The notes: generated from the sequence alone by a model not told the origin. Counted from the first letter of the stretch, positions 11,165-22,713 are shown. The stretch is 62,000 nt of DNA from Cryptomeria japonica (GCF_030272615.1 NC_081412.1:345459870-345521869), one strand, 5' to 3'. Numbers and translations are program-made.

Positions 11165-13275
11165 TGTAATGTCCCTGCTAGTTAGAGATTTCTGGCCTGC
11201 AAAACAGATTGTTAGGATACAAAATATATATATATATATATATATAATTCATCTTTAACTTTGCAATTTAACCTTTATACTTAATTAGCACGATCATAAT
11301 TTTCATCTAATAAAAAAGGATACGAATGCCATACGAAAGTATGTCCTTAGGCAGCCATGAAGCTCGCCTTCTTGGAACCCCTTGGTCCCAAGCCCTCCAA
11401 GAAATTGAAGATGAGTTCGAATCTTGTCTTGGGTGTAACCTCTTACACCCAAGCCATCCAAGGAAGACCCTTGTCTATTCCTTGCCTTGGGTGATGCCTC
11501 CATCATCCAAGTCCTCAGAGGGGATCAGCCAGATCCATCGAGTCCTGTCTTGGGTGTAACCTCTTACACCCAAGCCATCCAAGGAAGACCCTTGTCTATT
11601 CCTTGCCTTGGATGATGCCTCCATCATCCAAGTCCTCAAGGGGATCGGCCAGATCCAACTCCTCTTGGTTGAACTTAATCAACCAAGCCCTACATATGCA
11701 TATCAGTAATCAGTATATATACTGCCCTAGGGACTTCATAATCCCTTCCTTAGACTAAGGGAGTTTCCTCCCTATAGCCTCCAACATGTGTTTACATTTG
11801 TATTTATAATGCACTTTGATGATTTAGTACTATTTTATTTCCTAATTTACATTTTATGTTAACATGTATTCTTAATGTATTCTTTAACATATATACATAT
11901 TAAATGTACTCTATCATTGTTAACATATGCATTACACCCTCCTTGATAACATCTATATTCCTTAATCATTCCCTATGTGTAGATTAGTATATTAATTAAT
12001 TGTATTCCTTAATGCACACATGTTCTAGCCTTAATATATTCTTACCAATGCTCAATGAAATATACATTAATTAATATTAACATATTAATTATCATACTTA
12101 ATTAATGCTCAATGAAATACATATTAATTATCATACTTAATTAATGCTCAATGAAATACATATTAATTAATATTAACATATTAATTATCATACATAATTA
12201 ATGCTCAATGAAATATACATTAATTAATATTAACATATATTAATCCACACTAATATATTAATTATTTATAATATATTATACCTTACCTCTTACCTGCTGG
12301 TCACGAAAGTCTGCTCCTGAATGCTCTCCCGTGCTCCCCTCTCCCCTTCCCTTGCGGTGGCTGCTTCCCTTTAAAGCCTCGTGAAGGGCTGTGACCCTCC
12401 ACGATCCCCTTCCCTCCTTGTCTGTTTGCAGCGTCTCCTTTTCTTCTCCTCCCTATCCCCACTTTATTTCTAATTCTAAACTCTATTAATATGTGTCTCA
12501 TTTATCTTTTAAGAGACACGTCTTATCAAAAAGAGATCTCTTTGAGAAGAGACATTACTTAATAGCCACCATTCCATTTGCAACACATTAATCATTTTGT
12601 TTGATATAGATCGCACCACTTCAAAATATTTACGGTTTATGTTTTGACCAAGTTATACACTTACCACTTGAATTCTTCTTTCCAGGTCCTTCTTGTGAAT
12701 GAGTTTTGCCCACGTCTACTGTATTCTCATTATACTTCCTTTAGCAAATCGCTAACTTATAAAACAATTCCTTATTATTTATATTTGGTATGGCAATCGA
12801 TATTGTGGTTTTATTATAACTTGTTGTAATCTTGGACCATGAATGGCTTAGATAAATTTAAACCAATCGCTGCATGGATATTGATGTTTTGTGTATGGGC
12901 CTCATAATATGATCGTCATTCCAAAACTGATTATTTAGGAAACATAATCTCTGAATTTTCTTTGATCACTTACTCTGATAATTACGTAGCTTGTTTATAG
13001 AATCAGTCCTACTTAGTTGACATCGACTTCTTTCAAATTAGTGCCACTGTGGCCATGGCTTTGTTAGTTATGAATAATACATAAATATCTATATTCAGAA
13101 TATTATCATTAATGAATATTAATTAAATAATAATATTAATTAATAAACAAGTATTTAATAATTTCAATTAATCATTCATTAATAAATATTATATTAATTA
13201 GTAATAATTATTTCATTTAGGTTTTATATATATAATGATCAGAGAGGGGACATGACACAAGGAGGGGTCATGACA
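11165..13275 (-). repeat. E2 5' LTR (right copy)
   Basis: 2111 bp. It matches the left LTR but has a shorter (TA)n run and extra copies of the AATGCTCAATGAAATACATATTAATT-type unit around 12050-12230, which explains the ~70-bp length difference. Confidence 0.9.
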
Positions 13276-13280
13276 GGTGT

Positions 13281-13795
13281 CCTGAGGAATTAAATCCATA
13301 CGAGGAGTTCCTATGGTGATTGGAGAAACATGTACGGTTTGAGAAGGGAGGATATCCGTACGAGGAACATCGATTGAAGAAGTCTGTGTGGTAGGAAGCA
13401 AAAAGCATATGTGGGGTTGGTTCGCAAAAGGCCGTATGGAAAGGAGGTGGAGAACAGGGAAGAACAGAGCAGCCGTACAAGGTCGTGTGGACATCGTACG
13501 AGATACCATATAGGTTGTATGGAGGACAAGGAAGGAGCATACCGTACAGGCGAAATCAATATGCCATATGAAGTAAGCCTGGAAATAAGAGGTCGTAAGG
13601 GAACATTAAGCTATATGTGGGTGCAGAAACGGAAGACACCAAGCCTATGGAGGATCGAGTGGAACCGTACGCAAGGGACCAAGAAGGTTGTATGGGCAAG
13701 CAAAAGCCGAACGTGAAGGCAGTTTGCATCAGGCCATACGGGCTCAGTATAGGAGACAGCTTGGCAAGTCGTATAGGTAGAGAAGGCAGAGAGAA
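13281..13795 (+). repeat. GTAC-motif-rich segment, right half
   Basis: Continuation of 7990-8475 after E2. Motifs such as CCGTACGAGG, CCATACGG and CGTATGG recur every 20-40 bp. Several overlapping frames are open on both strands because stops are rare in this composition; none looks coding. Confidence 0.5.
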
Positions 13796-13904
13796 TTGTA
13801 CAGTCAACAATGTTGGCTACACACTATGAAATGTCCATTTTTTGGCGTCTTGAAAAATTACAAAAATCATGTCTGCCATGGAGTTTTGTGTGGTTTTGAA
13901 GGTC

Positions 13905-14020
13905 TTAATTTGGGCTTGGCTCGGGACCTCACGAGGGGCACTGCCCCTCGACCCCGCTGGGCATTGTCCCCAAACCCCCATTGGGGGCGTTGCCCTGAAA
14001 CCCCTGTTTGATTTGACAGG
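13905..14020 (+). repeat. GC-rich palindromic block in the A 3' region
   Basis: A run of GAGGGGCACTGCCCCTC and GGGGGCGTTGCCC palindromes near the 3' end of element A. It is the same kind of block as 46855-47015 in element C. Confidence 0.65.
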
Positions 14021-14135
14021 TACACTACAAGTTGGGGTTGTCCAGTCCAAGTCATTGTCTGTCATTAGTCTTCTTGAATATTACTTGATGTTTACTTGTT
14101 GTTTGGAAGACAACTTTTTCTTTTGGGGGGGATGA

Positions 14136-14418
14136 TGTGGTCGGTATAAAATGCCTATTGTTATGTTTGATAATATTTGTTATCTGCCAACGTACTAATT
14201 AATTGTATTAAGTGGGTTGTCACTCTCGGGTAGTTAATGTGTCGATTGGTTGACGGTTGTGTTCCTCTTGGCAATTGTCGGGTCCTTTAAATATGTTGTG
14301 TACCGCCAAGGAAGGGGGTATGGTATAGTCGGGTGAATTGTAATCCTTGGCTGACCATCTTTGGTCTTCTTCTCTATAATAATTGCATGTGCGAATAAAG
14401 ATATATTTTACTGCTGCA
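14136..14418 (+). repeat. Element A 3' LTR, left part
   Basis: Starts TGTGGTCGGT after a GGGGGGGATGA polypurine tract. It breaks off at the insertion point of element B and continues at 23681. Confidence 0.9.
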
Positions 14419-14766
14419 TGTTTAGTCCTTAATGTATGGTTGGTGAATGAACAGATAACACAGTGTTTTCCACACGTACCAAATACTCATGTAACAGAAC
14501 AGTCATACATCACAACATAAATAACAATGATACCAGTTAGACCAGAAGAGTTATATCTTTATTCAAATGTCCAGAATGTCCATACATAATCCCCCTGCCG
14601 AGGTTCCAACCAAACAATATATAGACCCGACGGTTGGTCAAGTTGCCAACCGTCACCAACTCCCAACTACCCGACGGGAACCTCTCGGCGACAAATATAA
14701 TCATAAACACAACATAACACACTTATAAATATTATTCTTACTAACATACGTTATTTATCCCTAACA
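14419..14766 (-). repeat. Element B 3' LTR
   Basis: 348 bp, TGTTTAGTCC to CCCTAACA on the plus strand. Next to it, inside the element, is a C8 tract (14771-14778), the minus-strand PPT. Confidence 0.93.
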
Positions 14767-14931
14767 TTAGCCCCCCCCAAAACCGTAGTCGTCTTCCAGA
14801 CGACTAAGACAAGAAAAGTTGAAATATATAAAACATAACTAGGACCGAGAAGAGGGAGGAGCCGTCCCTGTAGTGGCCGTAGGAGGAGGTTGCTGTCCGA
14901 CATGAAGTTTCAGGTCCTTTTTTGCCAGCAG

Positions 14932-15816
14932 CTACCGTTCCCGTGCTTTCTTTACCATGTGAGCAGCTTCCAGTAGCTTTTTATCTTTTTGTTCTAGCTG
15001 TGAGGTGAGCTCTGCCACTTGGGCCGCTAGTGCCTGCACCTCCTTCTCCTGTATGTTGCAACGGGCCTCATAGGTGGTCATCTTCATTTCCATCTCCTTC
15101 CTCAGGTTCCTTTCCACTGTAGCTAATTGTGCCTGCTTCTCACCTTCCTTCTTTAGTGTTGTTATGTACATCTGCTGAGCTTCTTGCTCCACCTGGTGCT
15201 GCCGCATCTGTAAGTACACATCCCGGAAGGCCCTCTCCATGCTGCAGAAGGTGGTGCCCAAGGTGCCCGTGCCTCCCACCAGGTGCTTGTGGGTCCAATT
15301 TTGAATCATCTCTGGCGTACTATGGTCCGACCACCCTTGCTGCTCGAAGTGGCGTGCAAACTCCTTCGTACACCCCGTACTCATGAAGTGACATAGTTGT
15401 GTAGCGTCGGCTGAATTGCTGGCCTCCATCTGTCCAGTAAGCTGTGCCATGCTGCGTGCAACATCAGAGAGCCCCTGTAGCTCTCCCAAGAATTGTTGGA
15501 GTGAGCCTGCTGGATCACTCAGATCTGGTGGGGTGACGTGGAGTCCTGCGAGTGCTCCCTCCGGTCCACTGCTCTGCTTGTCACTCCCTCGGCTCTGATG
15601 CTCTTGCTCAATGGGTTTCCCTCCGTCCAGGTCTGAGATAGTAATATCTCTGTCTGGAGTCATGCGCGCCCCAATGGCCATGTTATGTGGTGTAGGGGAG
15701 GGGGGAAGGTGCAGGGTGAGTGCGAACTGCCCTAGCCATCCATCCAGCGAAGCGTCTATATCTTCGTCCGTGAGAGTATCCAGTGCTGCCACTACCTCCA
15801 AGTCACCCTCAGTCAT
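14932..15816 (-). CDS. Element B 3' ORF, coiled-coil protein of unknown function
   Basis: Intact 294-codon frame in the 3' part of element B. The first half is acidic and rich in Pro, Ser and Gly, with a DIDASLDGWLGQF stretch near residues 19-31. The second half, from about residue 190, is strongly heptad-like and rich in Glu, Gln, Lys and Ala (VERNLRKEMEMKM, VAELTSQLEQKDKKLLEAA), so a coiled coil is predicted. No protease, polymerase, membrane or envelope signature is seen. Element C has a decayed frame of similar character at the equivalent place (about 46150-46780). An intact frame in an element whose gag carries stops is notable. A captured host fragment or an element-specific accessory protein are both possible. 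Confidence 0.5.
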   Translation of the reverse strand: MTEGDLEVVAALDTLTDEDIDASLDGWLGQFALTLHLPPSPTPHNMAIGARMTPDRDITISDLDGGKPIEQEHQSRGSDKQSSGPEGALAGLHVTPPDLSDPAGSLQQFLGELQGLSDVARSMAQLTGQMEASNSADATQLCHFMSTGCTKEFARHFEQQGWSDHSTPEMIQNWTHKHLVGGTGTLGTTFCSMERAFRDVYLQMRQHQVEQEAQQMYITTLKKEGEKQAQLATVERNLRKEMEMKMTTYEARCNIQEKEVQALAAQVAELTSQLEQKDKKLLEAAHMVKKARER

Positions 15817-15839
15817 CCGTATATTCCCCGTCTCCTTCC

Positions 15840-16110
15840 CTGTTGGAGCCGTACTAGTACTTGCTAGGGTCGCACCAGTATTTGCTGGAACTGTACCAGT
15901 ATCTGATGAATACTAGTGCATGTACCTGCTGGTACCATACCAGTTCCTGCTAGGACCGTACAGGTACATGCTCATGTTGGTACCGTACCAGTACTTGCCA
16001 ATGTTGTACAAGTACATGTTGGTACCGTACCGATGTCTGCCGTACCCAAGTCCACCGTACCAATGTCTGTCGTATCCTTTGTGGTTTCTGCTGCAAGTAC
16101 GGCCAAGCTG
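15840..16110 (-). repeat. GTAC-motif-rich segment in B
   Basis: About a dozen GTACCGTACC, GTACTTGC, GTACATG and similar motifs, continuing upstream of the coiled-coil frame. It corresponds to the GTAC-rich tails of A. Confidence 0.55.
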
Positions 16111-17087
16111 ATCTATGGTAGTGATACCCGTCGTTGTGCTGGTGGTTCCCTTTCGTTGATTTTTCGGAACAGCACCCCTACTGGTCGTACATCTCCCATG
16201 GGGTTGGCCACTGCAAGCACTTCCTGTGGTACTGTTGACATGTATTTTGTACACCATCATACATAGAATAAAATACCTAAGGGTATCTTATCCTCTCTTG
16301 AATAAAGTCGCTAACTGCTGAAGATTCGCATGAAGGATCAGTTAGGATGACTTCAAGGTTCCTTTTGGTAGGGTCTCTACATGTGGATAAGCTCCAGTGG
16401 TATGATGTGATTTGCTGGAATCACAAGGGGACTTACATTGAACTTCCGATCTGCTTTGCTGGAACACAGGCTCTTACTAGCTTAGATTAAAAAAATGGAA
16501 AAAGGATGAGGGCGAAGAGAAGATCTAATCCTAATACTAAGAATGTAGGAGCAATGATTTGATTTTTGATGAAACTCTAACTAGGTCTTGTTTTAACACC
16601 AATAGAACATCTCCACAAGGCTAGTGCGATCTCCTAAGGGAAGCTTTATGATGTTCAAATCATCACCGCAGGCATAGATACCATCCAAGTTGATGCATAT
16701 CAATGAAGAAGCGACAAATTGAAATTGAGCTTAAGCTGAACGATTCCAGTTGACTACACAAGGCAAGTCTGCAATCAACAAACTGCTAGTAGTATGGATA
16801 TACGAATTCCACCATCAATTAATCACATTTCCTCCATTCATCTAATCATCTACCATCTAGGATTGAAGACTCAACAAGAAACCATGCAAATTGCAAGAAA
16901 ACGACATATTTCACCATTACTTCAATGAAAATGGAGTTTGTTTACAATCAATGGCAACAATTTCTTGCCTTGTCCTCCTATTCTACTCTAATTGCTATTT
17001 TATCAATTTCTAACTACTCTCTATCTACTAACTGCCTTCAACTATTTACAATCTATTGCTAAAATTAGCCTTTACAAATGAAATGCC

Positions 17088-17106
17088 AGGGCTTATATAG
17101 TGCCCA
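17088..17106 (-). promoter_or_regulatory. Minus-strand TATA-like promoter
   Basis: GGGCACTATATAAGCCC on the minus strand is a typical LTR TATA context. Confidence 0.4.
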
Positions 17107-18536
17107 CAATACAATTTGATGGCTTAGATCGATTTGAGATCAATGGCCAAGATTCAACAATGAAAACACTAATTAGGGTTTGTTACAACCATTACATAAC
17201 ATTTAATGCTTGACCAATGAAATAATTGTATTGCTTGGACACATGTCCTCTCTGAAAAATTCCACCAATGAATAGCCGGGGTAGGTACATCGAAGTTTGT
17301 GCCACCTTCCATGAGTTAGGTACATTGAATCTGGACATGCTGAGGTGGACCACACTGACTGGAGGAGTGATGACTGGGATGCCACCTCATCTGACACTTG
17401 TAGCTTGCTAGATATTCAATTTGATGTCGTTGAGAGGCTATCTTTGATTAACTCTTCTAAAATTATTTGCTTCTTCAACGAGCCCTTGTTCTAACTCCTT
17501 GTGTCCTTGATGTGCAGGATGATGATGTACCTCGCCCTGGAATGCTGGATTGGAAGAGGTCGCCCTTATCCTGGTTTGACCGTCCCGGCGAAGACCGTCC
17601 TTGATCCGGCTTGATTTTCCTTGATGAGATCTCCATTTGATGCCTACACAACATTTCAAAATTAGCAACATGATTTTGCAATGAATAGCATAGATTAAAT
17701 TAATTTTAGGAAACATCATGATAAGTCTTTGAGTTATCATTTCCTAAAAAACGATTGGGCTACTGGAATTCAAAATTTCAAAATTCAAAATTTAAGCTAT
17801 GACGATCAACGTTCAAAATCAAAACAATAAATCCATATCGCCATACCTCTCTTGAGAGCTAACACTAGAATGCAAAATGAGGAATTTGCCTAGGCAAAAT
17901 TAACGTTAGAAGCCTTCAACGTGATCTTGAAGGATAAGGAACGTCCTCTTTATCAATTCGCCACCCTTGGAGTCTTTGATGTGTTCTTCAATGTCCTTGG
18001 CAAGTTCGCCTAACTTGAAACTCGAACTCCTTTGATAATGCTTGTGTCTTCCTATTGATAAGACTCGCACCTTGAACACAATTCGCACCTCCTCTTGAAT
18101 GATAATTTCGCCCTTCCTTTGTATGAAATTCGCTCCTCTTTTGCCTTCTCCAAGTCGCATATGAGAGATGATAAATGATGATGTGAAAATGAAATAAACT
18201 ACTCCTCCCTTTATAGCGCTCACACCTCTCACCACCATTTAGGCCGACTTTTGTAAAAATAAAGCAATTTAAACGATTTTTAAATAAATAATAAAGGCCG
18301 ACTTTGACAAAATAAACCCAAGCGCTTTATAATAATTAATTAATTTGCCATCGTTTTTAATTAACAAACTTCGATTTTTTTACAAGGCAAAAAATAATTA
18401 ATTAATATTCAAACGTAATATTTCAATGCCATTTAATTGAATTTTCAAAAATTATCGATTTTTAGCATTTAAAATAAATTCAAAAAAATGTGTTTGAGCG
18501 CCAAAATTTGGAAAATTGGGAAGAGTACAAACCTCA

Positions 18537-20131
18537 TCGCCCTGGTCCCTGACTGAAGGACAGGAGCGATCCATCAACTTGGTCTTGATCCTTGCATTTT
18601 TGACGTTCAAAGTTTTCATCCTTACGTTGGAATTGCCATTTTCGCTAGGTCCTTCAAGCTTGATTGACTTGTTCTTGCAAATGAATGTCCTTTTGTGGTG
18701 ATATCGCCCTGGTCCCTTGGAGAGGGACAGGAGCGATCTCCATGCTTTCTCCTAGATCTTGCATCTTCGAACTCCAATTTCAATCATAAGGCGAATAATA
18801 ACATTGTTCCTTTACTCCACGCTTGTTCCACTTGATTTCTACAAGGCGTATTTGATGTTAGGAGGGTTATCGCCCTGGTCCCTTGGAGAGGGACAGGAGC
18901 GAACTTGAAGCTTTAGCCAAAATGCGCCATCTTTCAACCTTGGTTCTTCGTTCATTACCTTTCAAATGGCGTCCTCGATCTTGCCTATCCTTGCATTGCC
19001 TTGATTTTGAAGGAACATGAGTGTTTTAATGAAAATCGCTTTGGTCCTTGTCCAAAGGACAGGAGCGATATAAGTTCCTTAGCTCAATTGATAGCCTTTT
19101 GACGTTCAAAACTCTTGTATATCATCTTCAAAAGACACCTTAGACCTTTTATCATCTCGCATAACCCGGACTTAACATGGTTTTGGAAGGATTTGGCCAA
19201 TATAATTAATATCGCTCTGGTCCCTTCCTGAGGGACAGGAGCGAACTTCAACGTTTTGAGCTTGTCCTTGCTTCCATCAACTTGCCATCACTTTCATCGC
19301 GTAAAATGAAGTCGTTTGATTCCCTTGGATACTTGGAACGTGATCAACTTTCAAAATTTAGAGCCTTTATAGGAATTTCGCTCTGGTCCCTTCCTGAGGG
19401 ACAGGAGCGAACCTAGGTTTTTAAGTGCAAATCCTTCATTTTGGCGATCCTTGTAACTTTGTGCTTGATTGAGACGCTTCGAAATGTCCTTGCCACCTCT
19501 CACCTTGATTTGGAGTGGTTTAAATTTGAGGAAAAGGCAACATAACTAAGATATCGCCCTGGTCCCTTGGAGAGGGACAGGAGCGAATTTGTACTTGTAG
19601 TCTCCATCACACTTCGCCAACTTCCAAATTTATCTTCAACGGTCTCGTAATGTCCCCTTTCATTCATCCATGCCTTGGAATTCATTGTAACTTGGCAAGA
19701 AAATCATCTAAGACAAAAATTGCTCTGGTCCCTCCCTGAGGGACAGGAGCGAACTTGGGCATTTGGGTCCCTTGTTGACGTTTGATAATCTTCAATTTGT
19801 CTTCAACGGGTTCAATTCATCTCCTTTCTTACCTTCAAACATAAAACTTGCTTGATCTTTGCCCAGATCGTACCTTATGAAGAATTTCGCTCTGGTCCTT
19901 CAGTGAGGGACAGGAGCGAATTTGACCCTCTAGGCAAAAACTTCATCATTTCATTGTTTTTGATCAAGTTTGGATGCTCTATCATGCTCATTTCGTCCTT
20001 CACCATGCCTTTGATGTCTCAATTCGTCCAAACACGGTCAGGAATAGCTCAAATAAGTATTATCGCCCTGGTCCCTTGGTGAGGGAGAGGAGCGAAATTC
20101 GCTCTGGATCCTCAGTGAAGGACCTGAGCGA
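18537..20131. repeat. Array of eleven 33-bp hairpin cores, 166/176-bp spacing
   Basis: Cores start at 18537, 18704, 18870, 19036, 19212, 19378, 19554, 19720, 19887, 20063 and 20099. All are 33 bp, opening TCGCYCTGGTCCCT (or close) and closing AGGGACAGGAGCGA (or close), separated by a 5-base loop. The stem is two blocks of six pairs around a 2-base internal mismatch. Intervals are 166 or 167 bp six times, 176 bp three times, and 36 bp at the end. Sequence between cores is much more diverged. In the core at 19036 the inner stem changes on both arms (TCCTT with AAGGA), keeping the pairing. Confidence 0.88.
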
Positions 20132-20309
20132 AATTTGACTTTTCGAACTCTCTATCAGGACAATTTCAATGGAATATAACATTTCCTTCTATGTTTCTTC
20201 TTTCTTATACTTTAAGTTATATTCCATATATACTTTCAGGATGTTTGAGAGTGGTTTCAGACCTCCAGGAGTTATATTGCAAAATCTAGTTTTTGGAGGT
20301 TTTTTCAGT

Positions 20310-20440
20310 TTCCAGACTTAGTCAAATTCAGGATCAGGACATTCCAGACTTAGCCAAAATTCAGGATCAGGACTTTCAGACTTAGCCAAATTTTCAGGAC
20401 ATTCCAGACTTAGCCAAATTTCAGGATCAAGACATCACTC
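20310..20440. repeat. ~35-bp tandem repeat
   Basis: About four copies of a unit combining CAGGATCAGGACATTCC and AGACTTAGCCAAA, next to the hairpin array. Confidence 0.75.
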
Positions 20441-20559
20441 AAGCAGGACTTGCTATCCTATTGATCTCCCCGACAGCACTCAAAATGCAAAGGCTAACTA
20501 ACAAAACCCTAAAAGACCTAGAAAACAAACCCTAAAAAGCAAAAAACATGGGTCCCCAT

Positions 20560-21311
20560 TTGCAATGGGGCGATGTGTGAAAACGTCACAACAGGTACCA
20601 AGTGTGCCGAGGATAGTTTCGAAGGTGTGAACTTTACCCTCGTACTTTTCCATTGGGCCCGTAACCCTCCATGTTGTTCCTCCTCTTCCTCCTCTTCCTG
20701 CTGTTGCGACTCTGTTTCCCCTTCCTCCTCTACAGCTGTGTGTCCTGCCAGATGGAACCCTTATCACCACTTTCCTGCTCTTCAGTCTCTTCCACCTCCT
20801 CCTCTGAATCTTCTGCGTTGCTGACATCTTCAACCTCGATGGATATGTCCAGTTTCCTTCTCTTTTTGGTCGGCTGTGCGGTATCACCTAGTGCGTCTAG
20901 ATGGATATAGTAGTACATAGTGGGTTTATTCGGTTCCACCCGTCCACGTGGTTCAAATGCTCCCCATATTTCTGGTGGTACCTGCAGGCGTACGACATCC
21001 AGGAATAAGTTGATAGCATGATGGCACATGTAGAACGTCTTGTGTTCTAGTCTCAGGAAATCATGGATTCGTTCTGCCAGGAGTTACCCCCAATTGTACA
21101 CCTTTCCGCATTTAATCCCATTCATTAATCCTATCATCCAGATAGCTATGTCGGATGCTCGATTGGCTCCGGTAAGGCGACTTTTGACTAGGTCAATTAA
21201 CATCCTCCATTCTCCTGGTGCAATAAAAGCATGCTTCATTCCTCTGCTGTCGGCCCAGGCACTTTTCCACTGTTCCTTCGTGAGATCGTCTCTGCATACC
21301 AAATCCATCAA
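20560..21311 (-). pseudogene. Element B ORF2, unknown protein with acidic low-complexity tail
   Basis: One minus-strand frame runs from about 21311 to 20730 with a stop at 21084-21086. It then shifts frame near the Glu-rich tract and continues to about 20560. The N-terminal ~150 residues contain NRASDIAIWMIGLMNG and MCHHAINLFLDVV stretches. By style these recall the 'putative plant transposon protein' domain found in some Athila-like elements; this is a low-certainty recollection, not a search. The tail has a KKRRK cluster followed by long Glu runs. It takes the place where A and C carry protease. No catalytic motif is visible. Confidence 0.4.
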
Positions 21312-21459
21312 CCATTTCTTTTTTTCCTTGGTGAGTTTTATTGGATCTATTGTTACCTTGCCGATTGTTTCTATACCCTCTAGGGGAGGCGTCAGAGTTT
21401 GCTGTTGGCTTCAGGGGTGTCGCCAACGGTGTGGTTTGGTCGGGTTGGGCGTAGAGCAC

Positions 21460-22713
21460 TTATGTGCTCCGTGCTTTCAAGTTGTACGGGCATTCCTTAG
21501 TGGAATGTCCCATTACTTGGCAGATGTCACAGAAAACTTTGCGGGGACAACTTCCTTTAGTGTGTCCTTCCGTCTTGCAGTCAGTGCACCATAGTTCTTT
21601 TCCTTCCCTGCCACTTTCCTTGTCACCTTTTAATTCCTTCATCATCCTAATCATATCCTTCCGGATTGCTTGCACGGTTTTGGACCCCCCATCGCTGTCT
21701 TCGCCCGTACTGTCACCTTCGCTCACCTGTCGCTTCCCCCGGGATGTCTTGTTTTCGCTTTCAATATCCATCGCGCGGTTGTATGCTTCATCATACGATG
21801 GCAGAGGGACCACTTTCATCGTCTGTCTGAGGGACGGTACCAATCCTTCCACAAACCATCGCTTCTTGAGGCCATTTGTTGGCTGGTTCTCCATTTTATT
21901 AAGTAGTTCCCTTAGCCTTCTGTTAAATGCATGTACGCTTTCATTTTTTCCTTGTTTGGTGTTGTAAATCTCCGCCACAATTTTGTTGTCATCCTGTAGA
22001 AGTTTGAACTCTTCCTCGAAGGCCTTCTTCAGATTGCTCCAGGATGTCTTATACTGGGCATCGAGGTCCGTATACCAGTCAATGGCTATTCCTCGCAGAG
22101 TGGCTGGAAAGGCCTTCAACCAGTAATCTCGGTCGTCCTAGCCATTTGCCTCCCAAATGGTCACGCATGTCTTACAGTGCTGTACGGGGTCCTCTGACCC
22201 GTTGCCCATGAATTTTGGAAGTTTTTGCTTCTTCGGGGTGTGTGCCATTGTTCTTGTCTGGATGATTTTGTGCAGCGCTTGGAAATGGCTATATGCCGAG
22301 AAGGTATTATGTGTCTGGGAGGTACCGTAAGCTCTTGGTTTGGTTGGGCCCCTGTTAGCAGGGCTTTGGTCACCCTCACTCCTATAGTCCCTCCTTCCCG
22401 GGGTTTCTGGATTTGACCCTCCTATTTTGATACCCTTTGACAAGGACAAATTCTTAATGCCAGATAATGTTGCTTCAAAAATAGTGGCGATCTCTTCATG
22501 CAGGTCTCGTACCGCCTCCTCTTCTTGTTTAGAATATACTGACGGGTTGCTTTGTGACTCGGCTCTAGAGTCCTCTTCACTTGACGTTGAGTGTGGGGCT
22601 TGGTCGGCGAGATCTTCCTCCGCTACGTCTGGAAGTGGCAGGTTCTTGGCGACCTCAGCGAACTCCTTCCATGTACACGGCTTTTGCCTCTCCCGACTAT
22701 GACTCCGACTCAC
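21460..22713 (-). pseudogene. Element B gag
   Basis: Structural particle protein of a Ty3/gypsy-type element. One frame spans the region with a single in-frame TAG at 22138-22140 and ends at a TAA at 21460-21462, where A reads on through a Gln codon. The N-terminal ~150 residues are acidic and low-complexity. The Gag core (KLPKF, then FPATLRGIAIDWY) follows, with a basic SRGKRQ segment and two CCHC knuckles, CTDCKTEGHTKGSC and CDICQVMGHSTKEC. Knuckles three and four, seen in A and C, and the protease are missing. The gene is damaged by two substitutions only, consistent with fairly similar LTRs. Confidence 0.83.

Larger units (their letters stand above)
8481..13275 (-). mobile_element. E2: non-autonomous LTR element with ~2-kb LTRs
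   Basis: Two long LTRs (8481-10521 and 11165-13275) enclose only 643 bp. Perfect duplications GGTGT flank the element (8476-8480 and 13276-13280). The internal right edge carries the reverse complement of TGGTATCAGAGC, and the left edge carries a purine tract on the minus strand (GGGAAGGGTGGAC), so the element runs right to left. No Gag, protease, RT or integrase frame fits the interior; the short open frames in the LTRs occur in both copies and look incidental. It is inserted in the GTAC-rich tail of element A. Confidence 0.9.
16241..20548 (-). mobile_element. Possible large LTR inserted in B, minus strand
   Basis: A 4.3-kb block without coding frames separates the two ends of element B. 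Read on the minus strand it starts TGTTTTTTGCTTTTTAGGG (right end) and ends ...AAAATACA (left end), fitting TG...CA termini. A minus-strand promoter-like TATATAAG lies near 17093-17100, with the hairpin array upstream of it, as in a U3 region. The neighbouring five-mers under this definition (TGACA and TGGGT) do not match. ACATG occurs at both edges (16238-16242 and 20546-20550), but using it as a duplication would spoil the TG/CA ends. The block could also be native B sequence. Confidence 0.4.

Noticed and set aside
19645-19665. GTAATGTCCCC taken as another LTR start
   Set aside because: It lies between two hairpin cores with no TG-first context, partner or duplication.
18537-20131. Regularly spaced palindromic repeats resembling a CRISPR array
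   Set aside because: Spacing of 166-176 bp, diverged homologous spacers, a plant retroelement setting and no cas genes. It is a tandem repeat with a conserved hairpin.
21040-21967. Plus-strand frames of 184 and 167 codons
   Set aside because: Antisense to gag and ORF2 of element B.
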